From Aquarana catesbeiana (Eukaryota > Chordata > Amphibia > Anura > Ranidae), in assembly GCF_042186555.1 (NCBI RefSeq), contig NC_133336.1:35232257-35296256 (forward strand): a stretch of DNA of 64,000 bases, in the 5' to 3' direction. The position numbers were made by a program, and so were the translations under genes. Each line of letters opens with the position of its first letter. Within the stretch, counting starts at the first letter, position 1. Shown here in pieces: positions 20,901 to 30,790 of this stretch. Under the pieces are notes generated by a model. The model ran no database searches. It was not told the origin of the DNA and saw only the letters and a list, made by a program, of their open reading frames with translations.

Positions 20901-21146
20901 AACCATGCAGCACCAGAAGTCGCATTAATGGTAAGAAGTACTTTATTCATCATTGGTTAGCAACAGCATAACAACGTTATTAAAAAGAATTCAGAGACTT
21001 ATTGTACTTTAAAAGTGTTGGTCTTACATAAAATGCACATATTTACTTGTATTTAGTTTTAAACATATTGTGTGGCTCTCACGGAATTACATTTTAAAAT
21101 ATGTGGCGTTCACGGCTCTTTCAGCCAAAAATGTTCCTGACCCCAG
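14965..21146. mobile_element. hAT-like element with 8-bp duplication, expanded by a satellite
   Basis: Left end CAGGGGTCGGGAAC; right end, reversed, CTGGGGTCAGGAAC (12 of 14 identical). The flanks are GTGTAGAG at 14957-14964 and 21147-21154, a perfect 8-bp duplication as in the hAT superfamily. Non-satellite arms are 271 bp (with AGCCAGATGTGGCTCTTTTG) and 280 bp (ending with GGCTCTTTCAGCCAAAAATG). There is no transposase. The 5.6-kb middle is one tandem array. Confidence 0.85.
15236..20866 (+). repeat. Large satellite, unit about 23 bp, inside the hAT element
   Basis: About 240 tandem copies of GATGTGGATATTACAGTGGG plus GGA. Most length variation is in the G run (4 to 12) after 'acagt'. Recurrent variants (acagtggaggagatg, gggaagatg, tttcattgggg, atagtacag) recur in blocks, indicating multi-unit duplication: for example the variant strings near 18.0-18.2 and 18.3-18.6 kb repeat. 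Occasional short units read 'gatgtggggga'. All three plus frames are open for long distances; these are not genes. Confidence 0.97.
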
Positions 21147-21230
21147 GTGTAGAGGATGGCGGATTATGTTATGATCAAGCTGGACCAATGTAAGCCTGCA
21201 CAAAAGATCATTCTTGGAGTTCTGCTTTAA

Positions 21231-21967
21231 GTGTTCTCTCCCAATTCCAGCTTAGGGCTGCTGTGCAAGGAATTAAAGAAGTCTAAAATTAAATTCTATG
21301 TAATTACACATTTTATTCATTTTAATGAACGCATAACTGGTCTAAAAGGTGTTTCTTTATATCTGCCTTGGGTTCAGCCTGAAAAAATATTAGTTTAATA
21401 TTAGTTTGTGCCAAACTAATATAAATGGAGGAAACCTGCTATAAAACAAATCATGGCATTGACAGCACAGTCTTTCATTCCCATCTGTAAATTCTTCAGT
21501 ATACAACAATGCTCTTATAAATCACGGACACCCTCAATTTGAGAGCAGCTTCCGAAGAAAAAAAAAAAATACGACAGAAGGTAAAGGAGAACAATATTCA
21601 GTTTAGCAGATGTGTAACTTCTGTCACACAACACTAAATCACGGGAAAACATATAAACACAACAAAACGTATCTCAGCACGTTGGCTGTGAACACAGAAA
21701 GACAGATGGATCCGAGCCATTTGGACCAAGTTTGCTGTCACCAAAGACATGGCAAGCGTTTGCATATTTTATATTCAGCGTTCAACTAATAATTCACTTT
21801 CTTGAGGCACATTCAACATTGTGTTTATACAAACATTTTAAACATACATCTCATTGCCAGGGTACTCAGATCTGTGCAGACTGCAGAGAATAATTTAGCT
21901 GAAGGCACTGGATGACAGTGTCGGGTTTTTGGTAGCTGAAGGACTGAGGTTCTAGTTTGGATAAAGG
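21231..21967. other. No gene or repeat recognised
   Basis: AT-rich sequence with no meaningful frame and no obvious repeat. It leads into the 420-bp array. Confidence 0.4.
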
Positions 21968-24190
21968 GGGTGAGGTTTACAAAATCGCAGAGAGCACATC
22001 CTTGCAAAATATCCTAACTCTGCTGATTTTGTATATATTGAGCTGGTAGCCAGCTCCCAGACTGGTACCTTTTGATCAACGCCTGTCCTTTAAGGATGAA
22101 CATTGCCACAGGATGGATGTTGACAGTTGTACTACAGAGACAAGTGAAGCATAAGATGACACCGCAGTTCTACTCAAACTAATGCTATCATAATAACTTC
22201 ACGGTAACATTTTGTACAGTACAGTTTCTAGAATTCAGCCCAGCTTTGTGCGCTGAACAAGTTCTCATTCTGATTTTCCTGATGGGATGATATAGGACCA
22301 TGCTAAGTCTCAGTCTCATGGGCCTCCTCTAGTATCACCCACACTCCTTCCTGTGACAAGGCCACTAGCAAACAGAGGAAAGGTTCATAAAGTTTTATAG
22401 AGTCCATCCTTGCAAAATATTCTCCTTTGCAGATTTTTAATACATTGAGCTGGTGATTTAGGTAGCCAACAACCCAACTGGTACCTTTGATCAACTCTTG
22501 TCCTTTAATTAGGGATGAATATTGACTCAGGATGGATGTTGACAGCTGTACTACAGAAATGTGAAGCAGCAGATGACACCTCAGTTCTACACAAGCTAAG
22601 GCCATCATAAGAAATTCATGAAAGTAACATTTTGTACAGTACAACCTTCAGAATTCAGCCCAGCTTTGTGCGCTGAACAAGTTCTCATTCTGATCTTCCT
22701 AATGGGATGATATAGGACCATGCTAAGTCTCAGTCTCATGGGCCTCCTCTAGTATCACCCACACTCCTTCCTGTGACAAGGCCACTAGCAAACAGAGGAA
22801 AGGTTCATAAAGTTTTATAGAGTGCATCCTTGCAAAATATTCTCCTTTGCAGATTTTTAATACATTGAGCTGGTGATTTAGGTAGCCAACAACCCAACTG
22901 GTACCTTTGATCAACTCTTGTCCTTTAATTAAGGATGAACATTGACTCAGGATGGATGTTGACAGCTGTACTACAGAAATGTGAAGCAGCAGATGACACC
23001 TCAGTTCTACACAAGCTAAGGCCATCATAAGAAATTCATGAAAGTAACATTTTGTACAGTACAACCTTCAGAATTCAGCCCAGCTTTGTGTGCTTAACAG
23101 GTTCTCACTCTGATCTTCCTAAAAGGAATCATATAGGACCATACTAGGTCTGCAGAGAGCACATGATTGCAAAATACCTTAACTTTTCAGATTTTTAATA
23201 CATTGAGCTGCTAATTTGGGTAGTCAGCTCCCAAACTGGTACCCATGATCATGTCCTGTCCTTTAATGATGAACATTGACACAGCATGGATGTTGACAAC
23301 TGAACGACAGAAAATTGAAGCAGGAGATGACACTGCAGCTGTACACAAGCTAAGGTTATCGTAATAAATGAATGGAAGTAACATTTTATATAGTACAGCC
23401 TCTAAAATTCAGCACATTTTTGTGTGTTGAACAGGTTTCCACTCTGACTTTCCTGATGGGATCATATAGGACCATGCTAAGTCTCAGTCTCATGGACCTC
23501 CTCTGGTATCAACCACACTCCTTCCTATGATGGGGCCACTAGAAAACATGGGGGAAGTGCATCCCTGCTAAATATCCTAGCTCTGCAGATTTTTATTACA
23601 TTGAGCTGGTGATTGGGTAGTCAACAACCAAACTGGTATCTTTGATCAACTCCTGTCCTTTAATTAAGGATGAACATTGACTCAGGATGGGTGTTGACAG
23701 CTGTACTACAGAAAAGTGAAGCAGCAGATGACACCTCAGTTCTACGCAAGCTAAGGCTATCATAAGAAATTCACGGAAGTAACATTTTTTACAGTACAGC
23801 CTCTAGGATTCAGCCCAGCGTTGTGTGCTGAACAAGTTCTCACTCTGATTTTCCTGATGGGATGACATAGGACCATGCTAAGTCTCAGTCTCATCGGCCT
23901 CCTCTGGTATCAACCACACTCTTTCCTACGATGAGGCCACTAGCAAACAGGGGGAAGGTTTATAATGTTGCAGAGAGTACATCCCTGAAAAATATCCTAG
24001 CTCTGCAGATTGTTTTTCATTGAGCTGGTGATTTGGGTAGCCAACAACCCAACTGGTACCTTTTGATCATGTCCTGTCCTTTAAGGGTGAACATTGACAC
24101 AGTATGGATGTTGACAGTTGTACTACAGAAAAGTGAAAAAGCAGATGACACCACAGTCTATACATGCTAAGGCTATCGTAATAAATTTTA

Positions 24191-24664
24191 AATAGTTATA
24201 AAAAATGACTGCGCTATACTAAAACCCACACACAGTAGCAGCCAGAACTACAATCCAACAGAAATTGTGTGAATATATGAGGTACAAAAAGTGCTGCGCT
24301 AAATATATCTAAACAGCCAGTAATAACATATCAGCATAACAAAGTGCACAGTGCAAGATGAAACAATATAAGTGACGTAACGTCATCTGTTTAAATAGTC
24401 CAAAATAGTGAAAAAAGATAAAAGTTCATGCTCAATGGTGATTATGAAAATAGAAATCCAAATATTGACCTAAGGAGTCACCACGACGAGTGCATCCACC
24501 ACCCAGAAGAGGAGATTGAATACGCTTACCATAAGGCAGCTTTCACCAAGCATGTAATAATGATGGTCAGGATGGTAGTCACAGGAATGGTATCCAAGAG
24601 TAGACCGCAAAGTTCTCCACACCAGCCAGGCCACTTGTCAAATTATAAACTCCGACATCTCCTA
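24191..24664. mobile_element. Unclassified retroposon-like fragment
   Basis: Starts after 'taaatagttataaaaaatgactgcgctata', a tail motif shared in type with 9.87 and 12.9 kb, and contains 'cgccgacgag..catccaccacccagaagag'-like moderately GC text. It interrupts the 420-bp array. Likely a 5'-truncated LINE or SINE; weak assignment. Confidence 0.35.
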
Positions 24665-25694
24665 TTAAAGCGGAGTTCTGGCAAAAATCTTTTAACTTTT
24701 TTTTTTGGATCCTAGTATTATTGCTACTGTAATTAAAATAATAATATGCAATGATCTAGATATATATTTCGAATATATAAATTCCTTACTGTAATATAGT
24801 ATTCTTTGGTTTGTGGCCGTTAATGTGGGCATGTGAATCCCACATCAATCTCGCTTCCTGGAATATCTTTGTAGAGGTGCATGCTGGGCAGCCAGCATTC
24901 ACCTCTCGCGCATGCGCGATTCAACGGTGGCCGTAGCGCCGATTACAGCCCTCGGCGGTGCCCAGTGACTCCTGGGAAATGATGACAGACATCTCCCAGG
25001 AGCACTAGCGAGCACGGGCGCCGAGGGAAATGACGTCAGGCACCTTGGAGAGGAAGAGGCAGATTACGAGGGACCCCCTAGCAACAGACCTGAAAAGGTG
25101 AGTAAAAAAAAAAAATGTTTCCAAAGGTTGTTCTTTATATTTAAAGGAACACTGAAGTTATTCTTTTTTTTTTTAAATAACAAGCATGTTATACTTACCT
25201 CCACTGTGCAGCTTGTTTTGCACAGAGTGGCCCCAAACCTGGTCTTCTGGGGTCCCTCGGCGGCTGTCTCGGCTCCCCCCCGCAAGGACTCAACACTTTC
25301 ATGCAAGCTCCCTCACAATGTGTTGAGTGCTTGCAGGCGTGCTCCCGTGATACAGCCGGCGGCCATAGCCGCTCACTGTATCACTCGGCCCCGCCCCCTG
25401 GTGGGTTGTGTCATTGGATATGATTGACAGCAGCGCGAGCCAATGGCTGCGCTGCTTTCAATCCATCCACTGTGACCAATCAACGGCCAGGCTGATCAAC
25501 GAAGAGGATGTCGAGAGCGAGCACGGGACTTTCGAGGGGTCAGATAAGTAAAATGGGGGGGCTGGGGGGGCCGGTATTGTCAGATGTTTTTTCACCCTAA
25601 TGCATATAATGCATTAAGGTGAAAAAACTTTTACCTTTACAACCCCTTTAATGCAGCTGAATACTGTAAAAAAAATTATGGAACTCCGCTTTAA
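24665..25694. mobile_element. TTAA MITE (GCGGAGTTC family) with nested element
   Basis: Left end TTAAAGCGGAGTTCTGGC at 24665; right end ATGGAACTCCGCTTTAA to 25694: an inverted pair bounded by TTAA. Another TTAA element (25141-25651) lies inside. Termini of this kind with TTAA targets suggest a piggyBac-mobilised MITE. Confidence 0.7.
25141..25651. mobile_element. TTAA MITE nested in the previous one
   Basis: Bounded by TTAA at 25141-25144 and 25648-25651. It contains 'acaagcatgttatacttacc', 'ttttgcacagag' and 'aatgcattaaggtgaaaaaac', which recur in the elements at 47.2-48.2 and 54.2-54.65 kb (there mostly in reverse). No coding. Confidence 0.65.
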
Positions 25695-26064
25695 GCCAGT
25701 TTGCGCTCTCCGTCCATAGAGCAAACTGGCTTAACAGGATGGATCTTGACAGCTGTACTACAGAAAAGTAAACCATCAGATGACACTGCAGTTCTACACA
25801 AACTAAGGATATTGTAATAATTTCATGGAAGTAACATTTTATATAGTACAGACTCTAGAATTCAGCCCATTTTTGTGCAATGAACAGGTTCTTGCTCTGA
25901 TTTTCCTGATAGTATCATATAGGACCATGCTAGGTCTCAGTCTCATGGGCCCCCTCTAGTATCAACCACCCTCCGCCCTGCCACTAGAAAACAGGAGGAA
26001 GGTTTACAAAGTTGCAGAGAATGCATCCCTGCAAAATATCCTAGCTCTGCAGATTTTTATTACA

Positions 26065-26555
26065 TTAAAGCAAAACTTCAGTAATTTTTTCATCTTTCCA
26101 TCTATTAAATCTTCTACCCTTATTGTTTTAACTTTGGATAGTAAAACATTTATTTTCTGCCAGTAAATACCTTATACAGCCCACTTCCTGTTTCTTGTCT
26201 GGTAAAAAGCCTAGGCTTATGACATCATGCACAGCTCTCTCTCTCACTGTGAGAGTTTGCCCCAGGAAGGGAGGGGGGGGGGGGGGAGTCATAAGAGGGC
26301 CAATGAGAGCTGCAGAGCTGGAGGTGTGCCTCTGTGTGTCTGTATAAATCCAGGAAGTGAACAGGCAGCAGCTTCAGCTGCCCACGGTTAAAATGGCTGC
26401 AGCCAGACTCAGCGGAGGGAGATTTCTGCAGCATACTTGGCAAGTACAGAATCACAGTATATATAAAATAATATGCAAAGTGGTTGGAGGGAAGCTTCAG
26501 AATGGCAAAGATGTTTTTTGACAAATTATGTGAGCAGACTGCAGCTCCTCTTTAA
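26065..26555. mobile_element. TTAA MITE inserted in the 420-bp array
   Basis: TTAA at 26065-26068 and 26552-26555. Joining the flanks at one TTAA restores the array text 'attacattaagctggtgatt', close to the uninterrupted copies ('atacattgagctggtgattt'). The termini (AGCAAAACTTCAG and, reversed, AGAGGAGCTGCAG) are weakly alike. Confidence 0.7.
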
Positions 26556-26995
26556 GCTGGTGATTTGGGTAGCCAGCTCCCAAACTGGTACCCTTGATAA
26601 TGTCCTGCCCTTTAAAGATGAACATTGACACAGGATGGATGTTGACAGCTGTACTACAGAAAATTGAAGCAGCAGATGACACTGCAGTTCTACAGAAGCT
26701 AAGGCTATCGTGATAAATTCATGGAAGTAATATTTTGCACAGCACATTCTCTAGAATTCAGCTCAGTTTTGTGCACTGAACAGGTTCTTAAACAAATCTT
26801 CTTGATGGGGTCATATAGGACCTCATATCGTAATAAATTCACATCCCGCTGATGGGATGATATAGGACCATGCTAGGTCTCAGTCTCATGGGCCTCCTCT
26901 TGTATCAACCACACTCCTTCCTATAACAGGATCCACTTGAAAAGTGGCAAACTGGTTTACAAAGTTTCAGCAAGTACATTCTTGCACAGAAAAGA

Positions 26996-27378
26996 ACTTG
27001 TTCGCTAGCCTAGAGGTCCATCGGCTTCTTCCAGATATTTTGGACACTAATAAAACAAGCGGGGATGCTGAATCTCCTGCCTTGCATTTTTTTTTTTACC
27101 AGGGTCATAAGCACGGGAACAGATACAATACCAAGGCCTTAATGCTTAACAGTAGGGATATGGCCTAGTACTTTCATGTTCTCATAGGGGGAACAGAAGA
27201 GTCCTTATGTTTAATGACTTCTGCAGTGAGTGTTGGTCTTCTGAACCCTCCTCATAAATAAAAGTGATGCCACTGACTGCTAGGACATCAGTTTAGTATC
27301 TGGTTCAGTCAAGCAAAGGTACGCTCACACAAGGGATCGTTCCATCCCTTGTAGGGATAAAATAATTAAAAAACACCC
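26996..27378. other. No feature recognised
   Basis: Mixed-composition sequence after the array. Nothing coding or repetitive is apparent. Confidence 0.35.
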
Positions 27379-27688
27379 CAGGGGCGAACTGACAACTCAT
27401 GGGAACCCCGGGCAATAGGAGATTATGGGGCCCCCAGGCAATCAGAGATTATGGGGCCACACAGTATACACACACACACAGTATACAATCACATGTACAC
27501 ACAGTATACACAGACATGTTTCTATTGGCTGAGAAGGTACAGGAGAGGTGGGGCAGCTATAATCTCTGAATTTTTAGACCAGAGATAGATGTAAAAAAAA
27601 CACATATATTTACATACTGTCCCTGGTTTTACTGAGGCTGGCAACCCTGATGGGGCCCCCTAGTGGCCGAATGGTCAGTCCGCCCCTG
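27379..27688. mobile_element. Short hAT-like element with CAGGGGCG ends
   Basis: Left CAGGGGCGAACTGACAA; right, reversed, CAGGGGCGGACTGACCATT: clear inverted termini starting CAGGGG. Contains a short CA-rich stretch (about 27467-27505) and two copies of 'agattatggggcc'. No clean 8-bp duplication could be read, so superfamily is tentative. Confidence 0.55.
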
Positions 27689-27744
27689 GCACACCTAAGT
27701 CATAACAATGAGCTAAAGTTGTCCACTTCCCTCATCAATGAGAC

Positions 27745-28144
27745 TAATGCCGCGTACACACGAGCGGACTTTACGGCATACTTGGTCCGGCGTACCGAAT
27801 TTCGTCGGACAATTCGATCGTGTGTGGGCTCCAGCGGACTTTGTTTTCTCAAAAGTTTGACGGACTTAGATTTGAAACATGTTTCAAATCTATCCGACGG
27901 ACTCGAGTCCGGTCGAAAAGTCCGCTCGTCTGTATGCTAGTCCGACTGACAAAAAACAACGCTAGGGCAGCTATTCGCTACTGGCTATGAACTTCCTTGT
28001 TTTAGTCCAGTCGTACGTCATCACGTACGAATCCGTCGGACTTTGGTTCATCAGGTGTAGGCAAGTCTGTTCATTCGGAAAGTCAGTCGAAAAGTCAGCC
28101 GGGCAAAGTCTGACGTAAAGTCCGCTCGTGTGTAAGCGGCATTA
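27745..28144. mobile_element. PIF/Harbinger-like MITE, TAATGCCGCGTACAC ends
   Basis: 400 bp with long inverted termini: left TAATGCCGCGTACACACGAG, right reversed TAATGCCGCTTACACACGAG. Many internal 'gtccgacgg/ccgtcggac' blocks make the whole element self-complementary. Terminal TAA/TTA suggests a 3-bp TWA target. Related copies: 50764-51050 and 61803-62242. Confidence 0.8.
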
Positions 28145-28300
28145 TGGAAACACTTGCTCCTTTTGTCCACATTCCCTTCCGATTTCATCAACCAATGCTC
28201 ATACTTCCTCTTTAAGCCTGACTTAAAATAGTTTTATATGTATGAAGATGATCTGCTGACATTGCATAAGAGAATATGTATCTATATGAACTAAGCTTTA

Positions 28301-28736
28301 TTAAAGTGGAGTTCCACCCATTTAAAAGTCAGCAGCTACAAAAAAGTGTATCTGCTGACTTTTAATAATCGGACACTCACCTGTGCTACGGTCCAGCGAT
28401 ACGGGCGCACGAAGCCTCGCTCCTCTCCCCCTTCTCTCCACGGCACCGGCACTCTAACTGTGGGCGCCGGGTGCGCACTGCGCATGTGCGAGCCGTGCTG
28501 CGCACTGTGATTGGCCGGGCAACCTTCTGGGACCTTTGACATGTCCCAGAAGATTGAGGGGGGGGGGAGAGGAGATCTTACTTCCGGCGAGGCGGCACCA
28601 GGGGAGGAAGTGGGAGCTGGGTGCCTGTAAAAACAGGGTACCCGCTCCCCCCTCCCAAAAAAAATGACATGCCAAATGTGGGGGGTCACCAACACTTAAA
28701 GTGGAAGTTCCATTTTTGGGTGGAACTCCGCTTTAA
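28301..28736. mobile_element. TTAA MITE, GCGGAGTTCCACCC family
   Basis: Left TTAAAGTGGAGTTCCACCC, right GGGTGGAACTCCGCTTTAA, bounded by TTAA at 28301 and 28733. An inner partial copy of the terminus (CTTAAAGTGGAAGTTCC) lies at about 28694. Its right TTAA is also the left TTAA of the piggyBac-like element that follows. Confidence 0.82.
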
Positions 28737-29635
28737 CCACTTGACGACCGCCTCACGCCGATGTACGTCGGCAAGGCGGCACGGACAGGCAAAATCACGT
28801 ACAGGGTACGTGATTTGCCTTCCGCGGGTGGGGGGTCCGATCGGACCCCCCCCCGCCGCCCGAGGCGGTCCCGTTCTGTCCCCCGGCGATCAGAGACGAG
28901 GGGGAGGCCATCCGTTCGTGGCCCCCCCCTCGCGATCGCCGCCGGCCAATGGGAACACTCCTTTGCTGCTGTATGCTAAACAGCAGCAAAGGAAGTGATG
29001 TATTCTCCCCTCGGGTCGGTAGTTTCCGTTCCGGCCCGAGGAGAGACGGCATGTGAGTGACTGCACTAACACACTACACACACAGTAGAACATGCCAGGC
29101 ACACATTACACCCCGATCCCCCCCCCGATCGCCCCCCGATCCCCCCCCAATCACCCCCCCCCCCCCTGTCACAAACTGACACCAGCAGTTTTTTTTTTTT
29201 TTTTTTTTTCTGATTACTGCTGTGTCAGTTTGTGACAGTTACAGTGTTAGCACAGTTACTGTTACCCCCCTGTAGGTCTAGGGTACCCCCCTAACCCCCC
29301 CTAATAAAGTTTTAACCCCTTGATCACCCCCTGTCACCAGTGTCGCTAAGCGATCATTTTTCTGATCGCTGTATTAGTGTCGCTGGTGACGCTAGTTAGG
29401 GACGTAAATATTTAGGTTCGCCGTCAGCGTTTTATAGTGACAGGGACCCCCATATACTACCTAATAAATGTTTTAACCCCTTGATTGCCCCCTAGTTAAC
29501 CCTTTCACCACTGATCACCGTATAACCGTTACGGTTGACGCTGGTTAGTTCGTTTATTTTTTATAGTGTCAGGGCACCCGCCGTTTATTACCGAATAAAG
29601 GTTTAGCCCCCCGATCGCCCGGCGGTGATATGCGT

Positions 29636-30345
29636 CGCCCCAGGCAGCGTCAGATTAGCGCCAGTACCGCTAACACCCACGCACACAGCATGCGCCTCCC
29701 TTAGTGGTATAGTATCTGATCGGATCAATATCTGATCCGATCAGATCTATACTAGCGTCCCCAGCAGTTTAGGGTTCCCAAAAACGCAGTGTTAGCGGGA
29801 TCAGCCCAGATACCTGCTAGCACCTGCGTTTTGCCCCTCCGCCCAGCCCACCCAAGTGCAGTATCGATCGATCGCTGTCACTTACAAGGCACTAAACGCA
29901 TAACTGCAGCGTTCGCAGAGTCAGGCCTGATCCCTGCGATTGCTAACAGTTTTTTTGGTAGCGTTTTGGTGAACTGGCAAGCACCAGCCCCAGGCAGCGT
30001 CAGGTTAGCGCCAGTACCGCTAACACCCACGCACGCACCGTACACCTCCCTTAGTGGTATAGTATCTGAACGGATCAATATCTGATCCGATCAGATCTAT
30101 ACTAGCGTCACCAGCAGTTTAGGGTTCCCAAAAACGCAGTGTTAGCGGGATCAGCCCAGATACCTGCTAGCACCTGCGTTTTGCCCCTCCGCCCGGCCCA
30201 GCCCACCCAAGTGCAGTATCGATTGATCACTGTCACTTACAAAACACTAAACGCATAACTGCAGCGTTCGCAGAGTCAGGCCTGATCCCTGCGATCGCTA
30301 ACAGTTTTTTGGTAGCGTTTTGGGGAACTGGCAAGCACCAGCGGC
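29636..30345. repeat. Tandem duplication, period 350 bp
   Basis: The block starting 'caggcagcgtca' at 29641 repeats at 29991 with few differences, over about 345 bp. Each copy contains a near palindrome 'gatcggatcaatatctgatc'. It lies directly upstream of the transposase remnant, so it may duplicate promoter or leader sequence. Confidence 0.88.
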
Positions 30346-30396
30346 CTAGTACACCCCGGTCGTAGTCAAACCAGCACTGCAGTAACACTTGGTGAC

Positions 30397-30790
30397 GTGG
30401 CGAGTCCCATAAGTGCAGTTCAAGCTGGTGAGGTGGCAAGCACAAGTAGTGTCCCGCTGCCACCAAGAAGAAGACAAACACAGGCCCGTCGTGCCCATAA
30501 TGCCCTTCCTGCTGCATTCGCCAATCCTAATTGGGAACCCACCACTTCTGCAGCGCCCGTACTTCCCCCATTCACATCCCCAACCAAATGCAGTCGGCTG
30601 CATGAGAGGCATTTTCTTTATGTCCTCCCGAGTACCCCTACCCAACGAACCCCCCCAAAAAAGATGTTGTGTCTACAGCAAGCGCGGATATAGGCGTGAC
30701 ACCCGCTATTATTGTCCCTCCTGTCCTGACAATCCTGGTCTTTGCATTGGTGAATGTTTTGAACGCTACCATTCACTAGTTGAGTATTAG
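30397..30790 (+). pseudogene. piggyBac transposase remnant (N-terminus joined to C-terminus)
   Basis: One frame from 30397 carries an N-terminal segment (NPNWEPTTSAAPVLPPFTSP, about 30526) that joins directly to a late segment (RHFLYVLPSTPTQRTPPK, about 30609-30660). The whole DDD catalytic core, several hundred codons in a normal piggyBac transposase, is absent. After a one-base frameshift near 30660 the C-terminal Cys-rich zinc-binding domain follows in another frame: RYYCPSCPDNPGLCIGECF (about 30700-30757), ending at the stop 30788-30790. A non-autonomous derivative; type PGBD4-like by the look of the Cys-rich domain. Confidence 0.8.

Larger units (their letters stand above)
14670..21230. 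mobile_element. TTAA-flanked MITE split by a satellite-bearing hAT element
   Basis: The left arm from 14670 (TTAA, then AGTGGAAGTCCAGGAATGAT) and the right arm ending at 21230 are reverse complements over about 50 nt (right, reversed: AGCAGAACTCCAAGAATGAT). Both are bounded by TTAA. The arms resemble the 'TTAAAGCGGAGTTCCACCC' family seen at 24.7, 28.3 and 40.3 kb. Everything between 14965 and 21146 is a later insertion; the original element was about 375 bp. Confidence 0.7.
21968..26995. repeat. Tandem array, unit about 420 bp, interrupted by insertions
   Basis: Units are recognised by 'taggaccatgctaagtctca' at about 22291, 22711, 23473, 23868, 25920 and 26863, and by 'gaacattgac..caggatgga' blocks. 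The two best copies are exactly 420 bp apart (22303-22722 and 22723-23064 onward) and nearly identical; others are shortened and diverged. The minus-strand 113-residue frames in each unit are duplicates of one repeat, not a gene family that I recognise. The array is broken at about 24191-25735 and 26065-26555. Confidence 0.88.

Noticed and set aside
15206..20971. Very long open frames (up to 1374 codons) in all plus frames
   Set aside because: They are frames through a 23-bp satellite whose unit lacks stops; the product is a low-complexity repeat and frames overlap one another.
22303..23064. Duplicated 113-residue frame as a possible gene pair
   Set aside because: It is part of a 420-bp tandem unit that is broken in the other copies; no recognisable domain.
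28336..29102. Overlapping frames in GC-rich sequence
   Set aside because: They lie across a MITE end and the CpG-rich piggyBac leader; no domain, both strands equally open.
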